Assembly (NCBI RefSeq): GCF_033115175.1
Contig: NC_084827.1
Location: forward strand, 145,011,701 to 145,075,700
Source of the DNA: Lepus europaeus
Lineage: Eukaryota > Chordata > Mammalia > Lagomorpha > Leporidae
Direction: 5' to 3'
Length of the DNA stretch: 64,000 nt
Below the pieces are notes generated by a model that saw nothing but the letters and a program-made list of their open reading frames with translations, was not told the DNA's origin and ran no database searches. This document shows positions 11,252 to 22,624 of this stretch, in pieces. Position 1 is the first letter of the stretch, and each line of letters opens with the position of its first letter. The translations under genes and the position numbers were made by a program.

Positions 11252-11605
11252 AGGGGGCTAGTGGTGTGGTACAGTGGGTTAAGATGCCACCCAGGATACC
11301 AGCATCCCTTGTAGGAGTGCCTGGTTTGAGTTGCACCTCTGATTCCATTCTAGCTTCCAGCTAATTTGCACTCTGGGAAGCAGCAGATTATGGTTGGTTC
11401 CTGCCACACAAGAGGGAGACCTGAGCTGAATTCTTGGCTTCTGACTTTAACCTGGTCTAGCTCTGGCTGTTGCAGGCATTTGGGGAGTAAACTAGTGGAT
11501 GGAAGATCAATCTCTTATATATATATAATATATATATGACACATATATCTTATCTCTCATATATACATATATTTGCTTTTCAAATAGATAAAAATAAATA
11601 CACCT
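11252..11605 (+). repeat. C-SINE, type I, old
   Basis: Head GGTGTGGTACAGTGGGTTAAG through to the tail CTTTTCAAATAGATAAAAATAAATA (quoted in part). The CT-rich tail has been replaced by a (TA)n expansion at 11514-11570. Confidence 0.85.
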
Positions 11606-11714
11606 TAAAAATTACAAGTTTATTTTAGTTCAAATAATTGGAACCCAAGCATAGTTTTTCATAGCATAGATAGTATGCATTTTCCATGAACTTTTCAAAG
11701 ACGCCCTTGTTTAC
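11606..11714. repeat. MITE-like element, partial copy
   Basis: Contains AAGTTTATTTTAG and the right end CATTTTCCATGAACTTTTC, as in the copies at 6620 and 17610. The left end is missing at the SINE border. Confidence 0.4.
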
Positions 11715-11828
11715 AAGGAGAAAATCTATCATTTATCTATCTGTCTATGTATCTATCTACCTACCTACTTATTTATCGTCTATCTTTCTATCTGTCATCT
11801 GTCTATCTAAACATATATCTATCCAATC
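11715..11828. repeat. (TATC)n / (CTAC)n microsatellite
   Basis: Interrupted ATCTATCT, CTACCTAC and TGTCTATC units. Confidence 0.9.
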
Positions 11829-11835
11829 CTATTAG

Positions 11836-12330
11836 ATGGGCCCCAAAATGACCAGTAGCTAAAAGAAGATGCAATTGAGCAGTAGATACATGAAAACATG
11901 ACCAATCTCCTCTGGAAGCAGATACTTACTAAAGTCAACCCACAATGAGATTTCATTTTATACCCATAAGATTGATAACATTAACAAAAATCTGTCAGTG
12001 CCAAGTAGGAGTGGAGAATAGAATGCAAAAAGCATCCTACTATGCTGCCTGGAGAAGTGTAAATTGGCACAATTACCTTTGAGAGCAATTTGCACTCAAT
12101 TACTTTGAAGAACTTGCAATATTCATCTGAGGTTGGAGATTTGCACAGGGTATATGTTCTAGCACTTTCCTTTTTGGATCTATGTCTCAAAAGAAACTGC
12201 ATGTACCACCAAGAGATGAGGGGAGAGTTTTTAGAGCTATTGTTTATTAAAAAGAAAGAAAAAGAGGAAGCAGTATTAGATAGATTATCGTATAGTCACC
12301 TGAAGAAATTCTCCAGTGAAACAAACTGAA
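11836..12330 (+). repeat. Old L1 LINE, ORF2 3' portion
   Basis: 'cacaatgagatttcatttta', 'gtgtaaattggcacaattac' and 'caatttgcactcaattac' follow L1 ORF2 C-terminal text. Highly diverged. Confidence 0.55.
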
Positions 12331-12449
12331 TTGGTTTTTCTAATTTGAACCATATGGAATTACCATTATTCTAGATCTTCTATATATTCTTTTTATTTTT
12401 TTGTTTTGCTGGATTATCTACATTTTATTTTTTTAAGTTTTTAAATGAA

Positions 12450-13904
12450 TTTTTAAGGCTGGCATAGCAATACAGGAAAAATTTTTTTTTCAAACAAATA
12501 TCTCTCATGAACATAGTGCAAAAATCCTTAACAAAATTTTAGCAAATCAAACTCAGCTGTGCGTAAGTACAATAACTAATAAAGTACTAAAAGTAGCTGG
12601 AGTTTTCCAAGAATGTAAGATCAGTTCAAAATTCAAAAACCAATTACCAAAATTCATCACATTAACAAAGTAAAGAAAAAGATTTTATCATTATCCCAAT
12701 AGTTGAAAAACACACATTTGATAAAACTGAACATTCTTATGTTATGCAAACTATCAGCAACTCAGGAATAGAAGTATATTTCCTCAAACTAGTTAAGACC
12801 TAGGAAATATCTATTGATAATATATTAAAGATTAATGAAGAACATTTCTCATATAATATCAGGCACAAGGTAAAAATGCTCTCACCACTTCTATTCAAAA
12901 TGTTTTTTAAAAAAGATTTACTTATTTGAGAGGCAGAATTAAAGACAAACAGAGGGAGAGACACAGAGATCTTCCATCCACTGGTTCTCTCCACAAATGA
13001 CCATAACAGCTGGAGCTGGGCCGATATGAGGCCAGGAGCCAGGATCCTCTTTCGGGTCTCCCATATGGGTGTAGGGGCCCTAGCACTTGGGCTGTTTTCT
13101 ACTGTTTCTCCAGGCCATTAGCAGAGAGCTGCATCTGAAGAGGAACAGCTGGACTCAAACCAACACCCATATGGGATGCTGGCACTGCAGTAGAGGCTTC
13201 CCCTACTATACTAAAGCACCAGCCCCTTATTCAATATTTTACTGGGGTCCTAGTAAGTGGGATAAGATGAAAACAATAAAATTAGAAAGATGAAGAAAAT
13301 TGTTTCTATTTGTAAATTATATGGTTGTTTTAATATAAAAAAACTAAGGAGTGTGTATGTACATACATATATAAACATAAGTCTACAAAGTATCAACTAG
13401 AGTTAAGAGCATTTAGCAAAATCACTATTCAAAATTAATATTCAAAAATCTATTGCATTTCTGTATAAGCAAAAAAATGGAAATTGGAACACAAATATCA
13501 TTTATAATGTAATCAAGAAAGTATTAAAATACTTAAGGATACATTTACAGAAATCTGTGTAAAACCTATACACATAATATTACTAACAGAAATTAAGAAG
13601 TAGCAAAATAAATAGGGAAAGCTACTTTGTTAAGGATTAGAGAACATGCAGTATTGATAAAATTTTATTCCTTAATTACTCTTTAATTTTTACACAATCT
13701 CAGCCAAAATTCCAACAAGACTTGTTGTAGAAATTGACAATTTGATACTAAAATTTACTTAAAAAAACAAAAAGACCCTAGTTTAGTGGGAATATAGACA
13801 ACAGCTATAAACAATAATTGAGTGGGAAAATGACAATTTCACCCGTATACAGTAAATTCTAAAGCAATCACAGGTCATTAAAACTGTAGTAGTACAATAT
13901 TCTT
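12450..13904 (+). repeat. Old L1 LINE, ORF2 reverse-transcriptase region, split by a SINE
   Basis: 'aaaatccttaacaaaatttt', 'gataaaactgaacattctta' and 'aaaatgctctcaccacttct' are reverse-transcriptase text. The element continues after the SINE at 12902-13226 with 'ttttactggggtcctagtaa' and runs to about 13900 ('ccaaaattccaacaagactt'). Many stops. Confidence 0.8.
12902..13226 (-). repeat. C-SINE, type I, inside an L1
   Basis: Starts with TTTTTTAAAAAAGATTTACT and ends CTAAAGCACCAGCCCC. Flanks TATTCAAAATGTTT and TATTCAATATTTT form an imperfect TSD within the L1 reading frame. Confidence 0.88.
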
Positions 13905-14221
13905 TTAAAAATAGCTTATTTATTTATTTGAAAGGCAGAGTTACAGACAAAGAGAGGGAGAGACAGAGAGAAAAGTCTTCCATCTGCTGGTTTACTCCCC
14001 AAAAGGCTGCATTGGCCAGAGCTGAGCTGATCTGAAGCCAGGAGCCAGAGCTTCTTCCCGGTCTCCCATGTGAATGCAGGGGCCCAAGGACTTGGGCCAT
14101 CTTGTACTGCTTTCCCAGGCCATAGCAGAGAGCTGGATCAGAAGTGAAGTGGCTGGGACTAGAACCGGTGCCTTTATGGGATGCTGGGGCTTTAACCCAC
14201 TGCGCCACAGCGCCTGCCCCT
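13905..14221 (-). repeat. C-SINE, type I
   Basis: Minus copy from TTTAAAAATAGCTTATTTAT to CTGCGCCACAGCGCCTGCCCC. Lies at the junction of a plus L1 and a minus L1. Confidence 0.9.
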
Positions 14222-15790
14222 ACTTATTTTATTTTTTAAATTTTAGTTCCCAAATGTAAGAAAGCACATGTGATATTTGTCTTTCTGGGTCCAGCTTGTT
14301 TCACTCAACTTAATGTTCTGCAGTTGCATCCATTTTGCAGCAAATCATAGGATTTCATTCTTTTTTATAGCTGAATAATATTCCATTGTGTATATATACA
14401 CCACATTTTCTTTGTCCAATCATCTGATGATGGATGCCCTGGTTGATTGCAAATTTTGGCTACTGTGAACAGTGCTGGTACATGGCGGTGCAGGTGTCTC
14501 TTTGATACATTGTGTTTAAGTCTTTGGGAATATACCCAGTAGTGGGATTGCTGGATCATGTGGCAAGTCTACTTCTAGTTTTTTATGAAATCTCCACACT
14601 GATTTCCACAGTGGCTGCACTAATTTACATTCCCACCAACAGTGTATAACTGTTCCCTTTTGTCCACAATCTTGTCAGTGTTAGTTATTCTCTGTGTTTT
14701 GGATTTTAGCCTTTTTGACAGGGGTGAGAGTTAATTTCTGGGCTCTCTTCTCTGATGAGAGATGATTGATAGAAGTACCAGTTTTTATGCCAGTACCATG
14801 ATGTTTTAATTACCATTGCTTTGTAGTATGCTTTGAAATCAGGTATTGTGATGCCTCCAGCTTGATTTTTCTTGTTCAGGAACACTTTTTTCTAGCTCTG
14901 TAAAAAATGTCTTTGGTATTTTGATAGGGATTATATTGAATTTGTAGATTGCTTTAGGTAGCACAGAAATTTTAACAATATTGGTTCTTCTGATCCATGA
15001 GTAAGGAATATATTTCAATTTTTTGTGTCCTTGATGATTTCTTTCATCAATGTTTGATAATTTTCATTGTAGAGATCTTTCACTTCTGTGATTAAATTTT
15101 TGGATTAAATATTCTTAAATATTTGATTTTTTGATGGCTATTATGAGTGGGATTTCCTTCTTGATTTCTCTTACAAAATACTGCTTTTTGTATGTTGATT
15201 TTGTATCCTGCAACTTTACTGAATTGGTTTATCAATTCTAGCAGGTTTTTGGTGGAGTGTTTAGATTTTCCCATGTACAATATCATGTCATCTGTAAACA
15301 ATCTTTTCCTATTTTAATGCCCTTTATTTTTCTCCTCCCCAATTGCTCTCACTAAACTTCTAGTATTATATTCAATAAAAGTGGCAAAAGTGGACATCCT
15401 TGTCTCATTCCAAATCTGAGGGGAAAAGCTTTCGGCTTTTCCCAATTCAGTATGATATTGGCTATTGGTTTGTCATATATAGACTTGATAATATTGATGA
15501 ATGCTCCTTCTAGACCTAATCTGTGGAGGTTTTTGTTGTTTAAATCATCAATGGGTATTGAATCTCATCAAATGCCTTCTCTGGCTCTCATGAGATGATC
15601 AGATGGTTTTTGTTCTTCATTTTATTGAAGTGATTTATGACATTTATTGATATGCCAATGTTCAACCACCCTTGCATTTCTGGGATAAATCCCACTTGAA
15701 TGTGATGTATGATCTTTTTGATGTGGTTTTGGACTCAATTTACTGGTGTTTTGTTGAGAATCTCTGCTGATCTATATATTGTAAATGTCA
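14222..15790 (-). repeat. L1 LINE, 3' UTR and most of ORF2 RT, reverse orientation
   Basis: 'gctgaataatattccattgt' and 'gggaatatacccagtagtgg' are ORF2 C-terminal text in reverse. A 69-codon minus-strand piece (15092-15301) reads [14 protein letters not shown] then [10 protein letters not shown], the RT catalytic FADD motif with Ala changed to Thr. 5'-truncated at about 15790, with many breaks. Confidence 0.88.
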
Positions 15791-17608
15791 CCCATTACAT
15801 GTAGTTTGGACACAACATGTATCAGGAACAGGATGCTGAGCAAATAAAGGAAATACACACTATGATATGATTAAAAACACATATAAGAATCTTATTCATT
15901 GCTTATGAATTCATATTCTATGAGAGGGTTCATATTGGGTTAGGCGTTGGAGAGGGAGGGAGGAGAATGCACCAGGGAAGATACACAAGCACACTGATCA
16001 TGTTTTATTCTTTGAAATGAGCACTGAGTTGTTGGGTATCTTGGGTATTCTTTTCTTCTTGAGCCTTTTCGCTTGTTGAAGCTGATTAAACACTTTGACC
16101 ACCGCGGTGGATGAGTTCTCGGCTTGTGGTGTGGTGGACTATCTGGCCAAGCTGGGTGTGTATCGTTTCACCAGCTTGCTTGGAGGCAGAGTGTTTCTCC
16201 AAACTGGTTCCTATCTTTATTTTGGTGGTGGTTGTTTCTGTGCTGGGAACGCAGTAAGTATTGCAAGTTGATTCACTTTTTATTGCCCTGAGTGATTCCC
16301 GTTGCAAAACAGCCACCCTGACACTTAGTCTGGAACAGGAAGCAAGCCTGCAGCTGGGAAACTCCCTCCTCTGGCCTCTCAAGGTCTCAAACTTGTTTCT
16401 CTAACAACTCAAGTGAAAGTCCAGGGCTTCTGCTGCAGGTCCAGTCTTCCTGGTCGTCGGTGCTCATTCCGCTTCCACTGCTGCTGACGTCACTCCACTA
16501 CCAGAACCACAGTGGAAACTCAGCACTTAGCTCCTGTCAGTCTGCCATTCGCCCTTTGAAAAACCTTCCCAAAGATCCTTAGAACCTGCAAGAAGATCCT
16601 TCTATCAGGGCTGGGGTATCTGTGTGTGTGTTAGAATAAGTTTTCACCTCCCACCCATGCTCTCTTGGATCCCCACTCCAGCCACACTATCAGGGGACAG
16701 TGAACCAGTTTTGCCTGGTACTTTTTGCTGCTACCAAAGGTTCAACTCCAGCCCTTGGGTCTAGCCACCTGCTGCTGCTGAAAATGATGACTGTGTGACA
16801 GAGCAGTGCTAGTATTCCCATTCTATAGATCAGAAAGTCAACTCTTAGAGAAACTAAGGCTGCATGGCAAGAAAAGTGGGAGAAACGAGACCACCACTCT
16901 GTTCGGCGGAGCTGCAAGTCCAGGTGCCAGTCCTTGTCTGCACTACCTTGCTTCCTCTTAGGACAACATTGCCTGAGGGACAGAGGGCAGTTTTACACAG
17001 GGTAATTTGCATCCCAGCCCTAGTCCTGGAAGTGGGGGCCGTGGTCCATGTACTTTGGTTGCCACTGGGAAACATCAAGGACAATCCAACCTTATCAACA
17101 GTTCTGGTCTGTAGAAATGGGCGTGGTTTAGGCTGCTGAGTATGACAAAGTATAAATATAGGCAGGTCCACTGGAAGAGAAAGATGACTCATTCTGCCAG
17201 TAAGCAGAGGGACAGCCCAGCCTCCCCAGGCTCCTGGCGCCAACTCCTTGGGTCTGGGGCCTGCATTACTTTCATTACTTGTTGTCTTCAGTAGGAGGTA
17301 ATTTCCAGGAAGGACAATGGCTGTACGTCAAGGGCAGGAAGAGAATGCACGCAAGGAGCTGAACGCGTTCTGGATCTCAACCACTTGCTTGCTGTGGTCA
17401 CCCAGGCTGCCCAGACCCAGGTGGAGCAGCTCAAGGCCTTTCCAGGGGGCTCCCTGCTCAACCCACCCACCAGCTGCATTCCCTTAGATGTACAAGGTCC
17501 TGGAACAAGAGCACACCTGGCCCATTACAGCACCATCCCTCCAATTTGGGAGCCACAGAGTTGGGCTTCAGAACTTAGCACCCTCCTAGCTCTTATTTCA
17601 TTGTAAAC
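15791..17608. other. Unique sequence
   Basis: No repeat recognised. A minus-strand frame from about 16205 to 15998 is lysine-rich near its end (see findings). TATAAATATA lies at about 17149. Moderately GC-rich at 16330-17590. Confidence 0.35.
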
Positions 17609-17609
17609 A

Positions 17610-17758
17610 TATGCAGGGTCTTCAGATAGTTCATGGAAAAATGGGTGGAACGAAAAACCGAGGCCTTGGATTATCAAGTGTTTTTGCACCAAAATAAAGT
17701 TATCTCTTTTTCAAATGTATCTTTTAATACTATTTTCCACAAACTTTTTAAAGTACCC
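17610..17758. repeat. MITE-like palindromic element, best copy
   Basis: The left end GGGTCTTCAGATAGTTCATGG and right end CCACAAACTTTTTAAAGTACCC pair as terminal inverted repeats of about 25 bases with mismatches. The middle, TTTGCACCAAAATAAAG, is shared with the partial copies. Length about 148 bp, no frame. CATATG and CATATT outside may hold a TA duplication. Confidence 0.55.
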
Positions 17759-18847
17759 TCATATTTTAAAAAATTCCCATCTTATTTATTTGCAAATGTA
17801 ATCTGAGCAGGTGGTGAAACAAGTCACACATTACAAATAGGGGCGCAGAATAAATTTCACACTGTCGCCCAAGTCTTCTGTTCCTTCCACAGAGGTAGTG
17901 ACTGTTTCCAATATTTTGCATATCCTGTCAGAGATACTTTTTTTTCCCTCTTATCAACTTTATTCAACATAATACTATAAATCCTAACAATCAAGCAAGA
18001 GAAAGAAATAAAATATATTCATGTTGGAAGAGAAAGTCAAATTATGACTGCTTGCAGATGACCTCTTACATATAGAAATCCCAAAGACTCTACCTAGAAT
18101 GTTAGAATAAGCAAATTCATCAAAGTTGCAGAATGTAAAACTAGCATTAAAAAGTAATAGTTTCTATATACCAATAGATTATCTGAAAAAGAAATCAAAA
18201 GAGCAATCTCACTTATAATATCTATCAAAACATAAAGTACCTCATAATAAATTTAACCAAAGATGTGAAATGTCTCCACAATGAAAATTGTAAGAAATTG
18301 ATGAAATAATTGATGAAAAGACATCTATGTTTATTGATTGGAAGAAACAATATTGTTAAAATGTCCATATTATACAAGGTCATCTTCAGATTCATTGCAA
18401 TGCCTATTGAAATACCAGCGATACTAATTAACAGAACTAAGAAAGCCAATCCTAAAATTTGCATGAAGCCATAAAAAACCTGACTTGGCAAAACAATCCT
18501 GAGCAAAAGGAACAGAGGAGGAAATGTTACATTGCCAGTCTTCAAAACACACTACAAAACTGTGATCATTAAAACAGCATAATATTGGCATAAAAATGGC
18601 ACTCAGGCCAATGGAACAGAATAGCATCCAGAAGTAAACCCATGAATATACAGCCAATGACCTTCAGCAATGTTTGTAAGAGTGCATTTCAAAGAAAGGA
18701 GATTCTTTTCAATGGATGTGGCTAGGAAATTTGGATATTGACATGTACAAAAATAAAATGAATTTAAAGATTTAAATGTAAGGCATGAAACTGCTAGAAG
18801 AAATCATAGAGGAAATGCTTCAGGCTACTGGAATAGGCAATGATTTT

Positions 18848-19634
18848 TTTTAACTTTTATTTAATGAATATAAATTTCCAAAGTACAGTTTATGGATTAC
18901 AATGGCTTCCCCCTCCCATAACTTCCCTTCCACCCACAACCCTCTCCTCTCCCGCTCCCTCTCCTCTTCCATTCACATCAAGATTCATTTTCAATTCTCT
19001 TTATATACAGAAGATCAATTTAGTATATATTAAGTAAATATTTCAACAGTTTGCACCCACATAGAAACACAAAGTGAAACATACTATTGGAGTACTAGTT
19101 ATAGCATTAAATCACAATGTACAGCACGTTAAGGACAGAGATCCCACATGAGGAGCAAGTGCACAGTGACTCCTGTTGTTGACCCAACTAATTGACACTC
19201 TAGTTTATGGCACCAGTAACCACCCTAGGCTCTCGTCATGAGTTGCCAAGGCTATGGAAGCCTTCCAAGTTCGCCGACTCTGATCATATTTAGACAAGGT
19301 CATAAAAGACAGAGTGAGGATAGTAACCAATGATCCTAAGAGTGGCATTTACCAGGTTTGAACAATTATACAGCATTAAGTGGGGAAGAGGACCATCAGT
19401 ACACACAGGTTGGGAGTAGAGCCATTGGAGGTAGAGTAGAGGTTATGATTACGAAGGAATGAGGCCCAAGTGCACTAGACAGGGTCTAGAACAAAGGACA
19501 GAGTCATTATTAGAGGAGCTAAGAAAGGTGCTGTCTAAGCTACAATTAAGTTTTCTGATTGAGAGGCAAATAGAACCTGATAGAAGGGGCTTGATAATAA
19601 TCTGTTGGGCTTTAGGCCTTGTAAGTTAAGAGTG
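18848..19634 (-). repeat. Lagomorph L1 3' UTR insertion with 12-bp TSD
   Basis: Poly-T then 'aacttttatttaatgaatat' and the C-rich 'cccctcccataacttccctt' are the end of the lagomorph L1 3' UTR read in reverse. It is 5'-truncated (787 bp, non-coding). Perfect GGCAATGATTTT duplications at 18836-18847 and 19635-19646 prove insertion by target-primed reverse transcription into the older L1. Confidence 0.93.
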
Positions 19635-19829
19635 GGCAATGATTTTGATAGGATCTCAAAAGTAAAGCAATTAAAGTAAAAATTGTCAACTTGATTACAT
19701 CAACCTAAAAAAAAAAGTTCTTCACAGCATAAGAAACATTAACAGAGTGGAAAGACCACATGTAAGAAGAGAGACATATTTACAAAGCTGTATTAGCTTG
19801 ATAGTCACTATCAATATTAACTGAGAGGA

Positions 19830-20190
19830 CCTACATAGGAAGGAAAAAAAAGCTTATTTCAGCTCATGGTTTTGGTGGTTCATGGTCCAAGATCCAATGT
19901 CCCCATTAGTCTGGTATCTAATAAAAGAAGTGGATAGAACACATGCAGTGGGGGAATCACATGGCAATCCAGGAACAGAAACATGGAGGAATTCCCTCCT
20001 TTTGGAACTACCACGATTGAATCAGTCATGGAGCTCCTCCCTACCACCTTAATCTTACCGAATTACTTCCCAAAGTCCTCACCTTTAAATATCATAATTG
20101 GATCAATCCTCTACCTATAAATGTCATCAATCCATATCTCAAACATTATCATTAGTTGGGCAGGCAAATCCTGTTCAAAGCAAAACACTC
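19830..20190 (-). mobile_element. Probable LTR fossil, MaLR (ERVL-like) type, single LTR
   Basis: Reverse reading gives the MaLR-like order: a polyadenylation-side AAATAAGC stretch, 'tcatggtttt' in reverse, and 'aaaggtgaggactttgggaa' near the other end. It interrupts an old L1, so it is younger than that L1 but still ancient. It is a broken relic with no internal coding part. Family assignment is tentative. Confidence 0.45.
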
Positions 20191-20428
20191 AAAATGATAA
20201 ATCTAACAAGGGCTTAATATGCAGTCTATAGCTGTATATAGAGCTCAGGCAACTCAATAGCAACAAAACACAAGTAATCCCAGAAAAAAATGTGCAATAG
20301 ACTTAATCAGATATTGTACAGAGCCATATGGTTTATAAAAAAATGCTCAGCATCATTAATTATGACTGAAATGCAAAGCAAAACCACAATGAGATATCAG
20401 CTCACTCCAGTTAAAAATAGGTATCATC

Positions 20429-20755
20429 AGCCAGTGCCGCGGCTCACTTGGCTAATCCTCCGACTACGGCGCTGACACCCCGGGTTCTAGTCCCAGTTGG
20501 GGCGCCGGATTCTTTCCTGGTTGCTCCTCTTCCAGTCCAGCTCTCTGCTGTGGCCCGGGAAGGCAGTGGAGGATGGCCCAAGTGCTTGGGCCCTGCACCC
20601 ACATGGGAGACCAGGAGGAAGCACCTGGCTCCTGGCTTCGGATTGGAACAGCACGTCAGCCGTAGCAGCCATTTGGGGGGTGAACCAACGGAAGGAAGAC
20701 TTTCCTCTCTGTCTCTCTCATTGTCTAACTCTGCCTTTAAATTCCTTCAAACTGA
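20429..20755 (+). repeat. C-SINE, type II
   Basis: Full-length plus copy. Its head carries tRNA-like Pol III boxes: A box CGGCTCACTTGG (20440-20451) and a consensus B box GGTTCTAGTCC (20483-20493). Confidence 0.93.
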
Positions 20756-20756
20756 G

Positions 20757-20850
20757 GTTCTGTGACTCTCTGGAATCTCACTTGTTGTGTGACCATGACC
20801 AAGCAGCTTCACCTCAGTGGATCTGGAACTCTCCATCTGCTGAAGCAAAG
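20757..20850 (-). repeat. MIR fragment
   Basis: 'cttgttgtgtgaccatgacc' and 'aagcagcttcacctcagtgg' match MIR text (reverse of the form at 47165). Confidence 0.55.
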
Positions 20851-21037
20851 ACATCAGCGGAGCTGCCTTCCTGTCCAGACGCTCCAGGAAACAACCCCCT
20901 TCCTTGCCTTTTCCAGCATTCATTGGGCCACTTATGTTCTTTTGTTTGTGCCCCCTTCCTCCATCTTAATATTCAGCAAGGGGAGGAGTCCTTGTGTTGC
21001 TTTTCTCTACCCTCTTCCATTTTTGTGTTTCTCTCTT
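20851..21037. other. Unique sequence
   Basis: Nothing recognised; ends at the hotspot motif GATACTTTATTT. Confidence 0.35.
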
Positions 21038-21049
21038 GATACTTTATTT

Positions 21050-22135
21050 ATTTATTTATTTTTTAGTTTTCTTAAGCTTTTTAATTTTAGCTTTAAATTT
21101 ACAAAGCAAAATCTGTGAAGCAGTACAAAGAGTTCTCATATATCCCACACCCATCTTTACCTGTTGTTAACCACTTATACTAGTATGATAAGTTTCTCAC
21201 AATCTATAAGCTATACCCAGCTTTCCTATTTTTTAAATTAAACTTTTATTTAATGAATATAAATTTCCAAAGTACAGCTTATGGATTACAATGGCATCCC
21301 CCCTCCCATAACTTTCCTCCCACCCGCAACCCTCCCCTTTCCCACTCCCTCTCCCATTCCATTCACATCAAGATTCATTTTCAATTCTCTTTATATACAG
21401 AAGATCAGTTTAGTATATATTAAATAAAGATTTCAACAGTTTGCCCCCACATAGCAACACAAAGTGAAAAAATACTGTTGGAGTACTAGTTATAGCATTA
21501 AATCACAATGTACAGCACATTAAAGACAGAGATCCTACATGATTTTTTTTAATTAATTAATTTTCTATGCCATTTCCAATTTAACACCAGGTTTTTTTTT
21601 TCATTTCCAATTATCTTTATATACGGAAGATCGATTCTGTATATAATTAGTAAAGATTTCATCAGTTTGCACCCACACAGAAACACAAAGTGTAAAAATA
21701 CTGTTTCAGTACTAGTTATAGCATCACTTCACATTAGACAACACATTAAGGACAGATCCCACATGAGATGTAAGTACACAGTGACTCCTGTTGCTGACTT
21801 AACAATTTGACACTCTTGTTTATGGCCTCAGAATCAGCCCTTAAGGCATTCGGATCTGGCTGAAGAGCCCATGAGAGTATTATAGGCATGGAAAGCCAAG
21901 ACACCATGGAAAAGAAAAAAAAGAAGAAGACCTAAATGAAAGATCTCTGCGAGTGAGATCCCAGTGGAAAGAATGGGGCCATCAAAGATGGAGGTACCTT
22001 TCTCCGAAGGGAGGAGAGAACTTCCACTTTGACTATGACCCTATCAGAATAAGATCAAAGTCGGCGAACTCTAAAGGCTTTCATAGCCTTGGCAACTCAT
22101 GACTAGAGCCTAGGGAGATTACTGACGCCATAAAC
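21050..22135 (-). repeat. L1 block: old L1 3' piece plus lagomorph L1 3' UTR, flanked by TSD
   Basis: 21050-21223 ('gagttctcatatatcccaca') is an older L1 3' part. 21224-22135 is the lagomorph L1 3' UTR in reverse, starting 'aacttttatttaatgaatat'. The tract beginning with 'ctttatatac' is present twice (about 21390-21540 and 21610-21770). GATACTTTATTT at 21038-21049 and 22136-22147 brackets the whole block. Confidence 0.8.
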
Positions 22136-22147
22136 GATACTTTATTT

Positions 22148-22200
22148 TTCAAAAAATTTATTTACTTATTTGAAAGGCAGAATTTACGGAGAGGCAGAGG

Positions 22201-22243
<43 letters not shown>

Positions 22244-22498
22244 CTTCTAACTGCTAGTTTACTACCCAAATGGCCACAATGGCCAGAGCTGTGCCAATCT
22301 GAAGCCAGGAGTCAGGAGCATCTTCCAGGTCTCCCATGTAGGTACAGCAGCCCCCAAAACTGGGCCACCTTTTACTGATTTCCCAAGCCATAGCAGAGAG
22401 CTGGATCACAAGTGGAACAGCTAGGATTTGAACCGTCGCCCATATGGGATGCTGACACTACAGATGGCAGCTTTACCTGCTACACCACAGTGCTGGTC
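22148..22498 (-). repeat. C-SINE, type I
   Basis: Tail-to-head copy with a 30-base GA run, head ending CACAGTGCTGGTCCC. It abuts a second SINE head. Confidence 0.9.
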
Positions 22499-22608
22499 CC
22501 AGCTGGATTGGAAGAAGAGCAGCCAGGACTAGAACTAGAGCTGGTGCCCATATGGGATGCCAGTGCTGCAGGCAAAGGATTAACCTACTGTGCCACAGCG
22601 CAAGCCCC
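22499..22608 (-). repeat. C-SINE head fragment
   Basis: Only the 5' third of a type I SINE (AGCTGGATTGGAAGAAGAGC to CCACAGCGCAAGCCCC), joined directly to the previous copy's head. Its tail is absent. Confidence 0.85.
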
Positions 22609-22624
22609 AAGATACTTTATTCTT

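Larger units (their letters stand above)
17950..20428 (+). repeat. Old L1 LINE ORF2 host block with two nested insertions
   Basis: 17950-18847 ('gcttgcagatgacctcttac', 'cattgcaatgcctattgaaa', 'ccaatggaacagaatagcat') is ORF2. After a reverse L1 (18848-19634) it resumes with 'ggatctcaaaagtaaagcaa' up to about 19800. After a probable LTR relic it resumes at about 20195 with 'ctaacaagggcttaatatgc' and ends at a SINE at 20429. Its frame is broken in many places. Confidence 0.82.

Noticed and set aside
16854-17243. 129-codon minus frame
   Set aside because: No motif; a plus-strand frame overlaps it equally well, so base composition explains both.
20440-20493. tRNA gene
   Set aside because: A and B boxes belong to the tRNA-derived head of a C-SINE; no cloverleaf end or discriminator is present.
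20497-21039. 180-codon plus frame
   Set aside because: Starts in a C-SINE and runs through a MIR; the frequent SINE-derived frames in the window share the same Gly/Ser/Leu/Trp-rich text.
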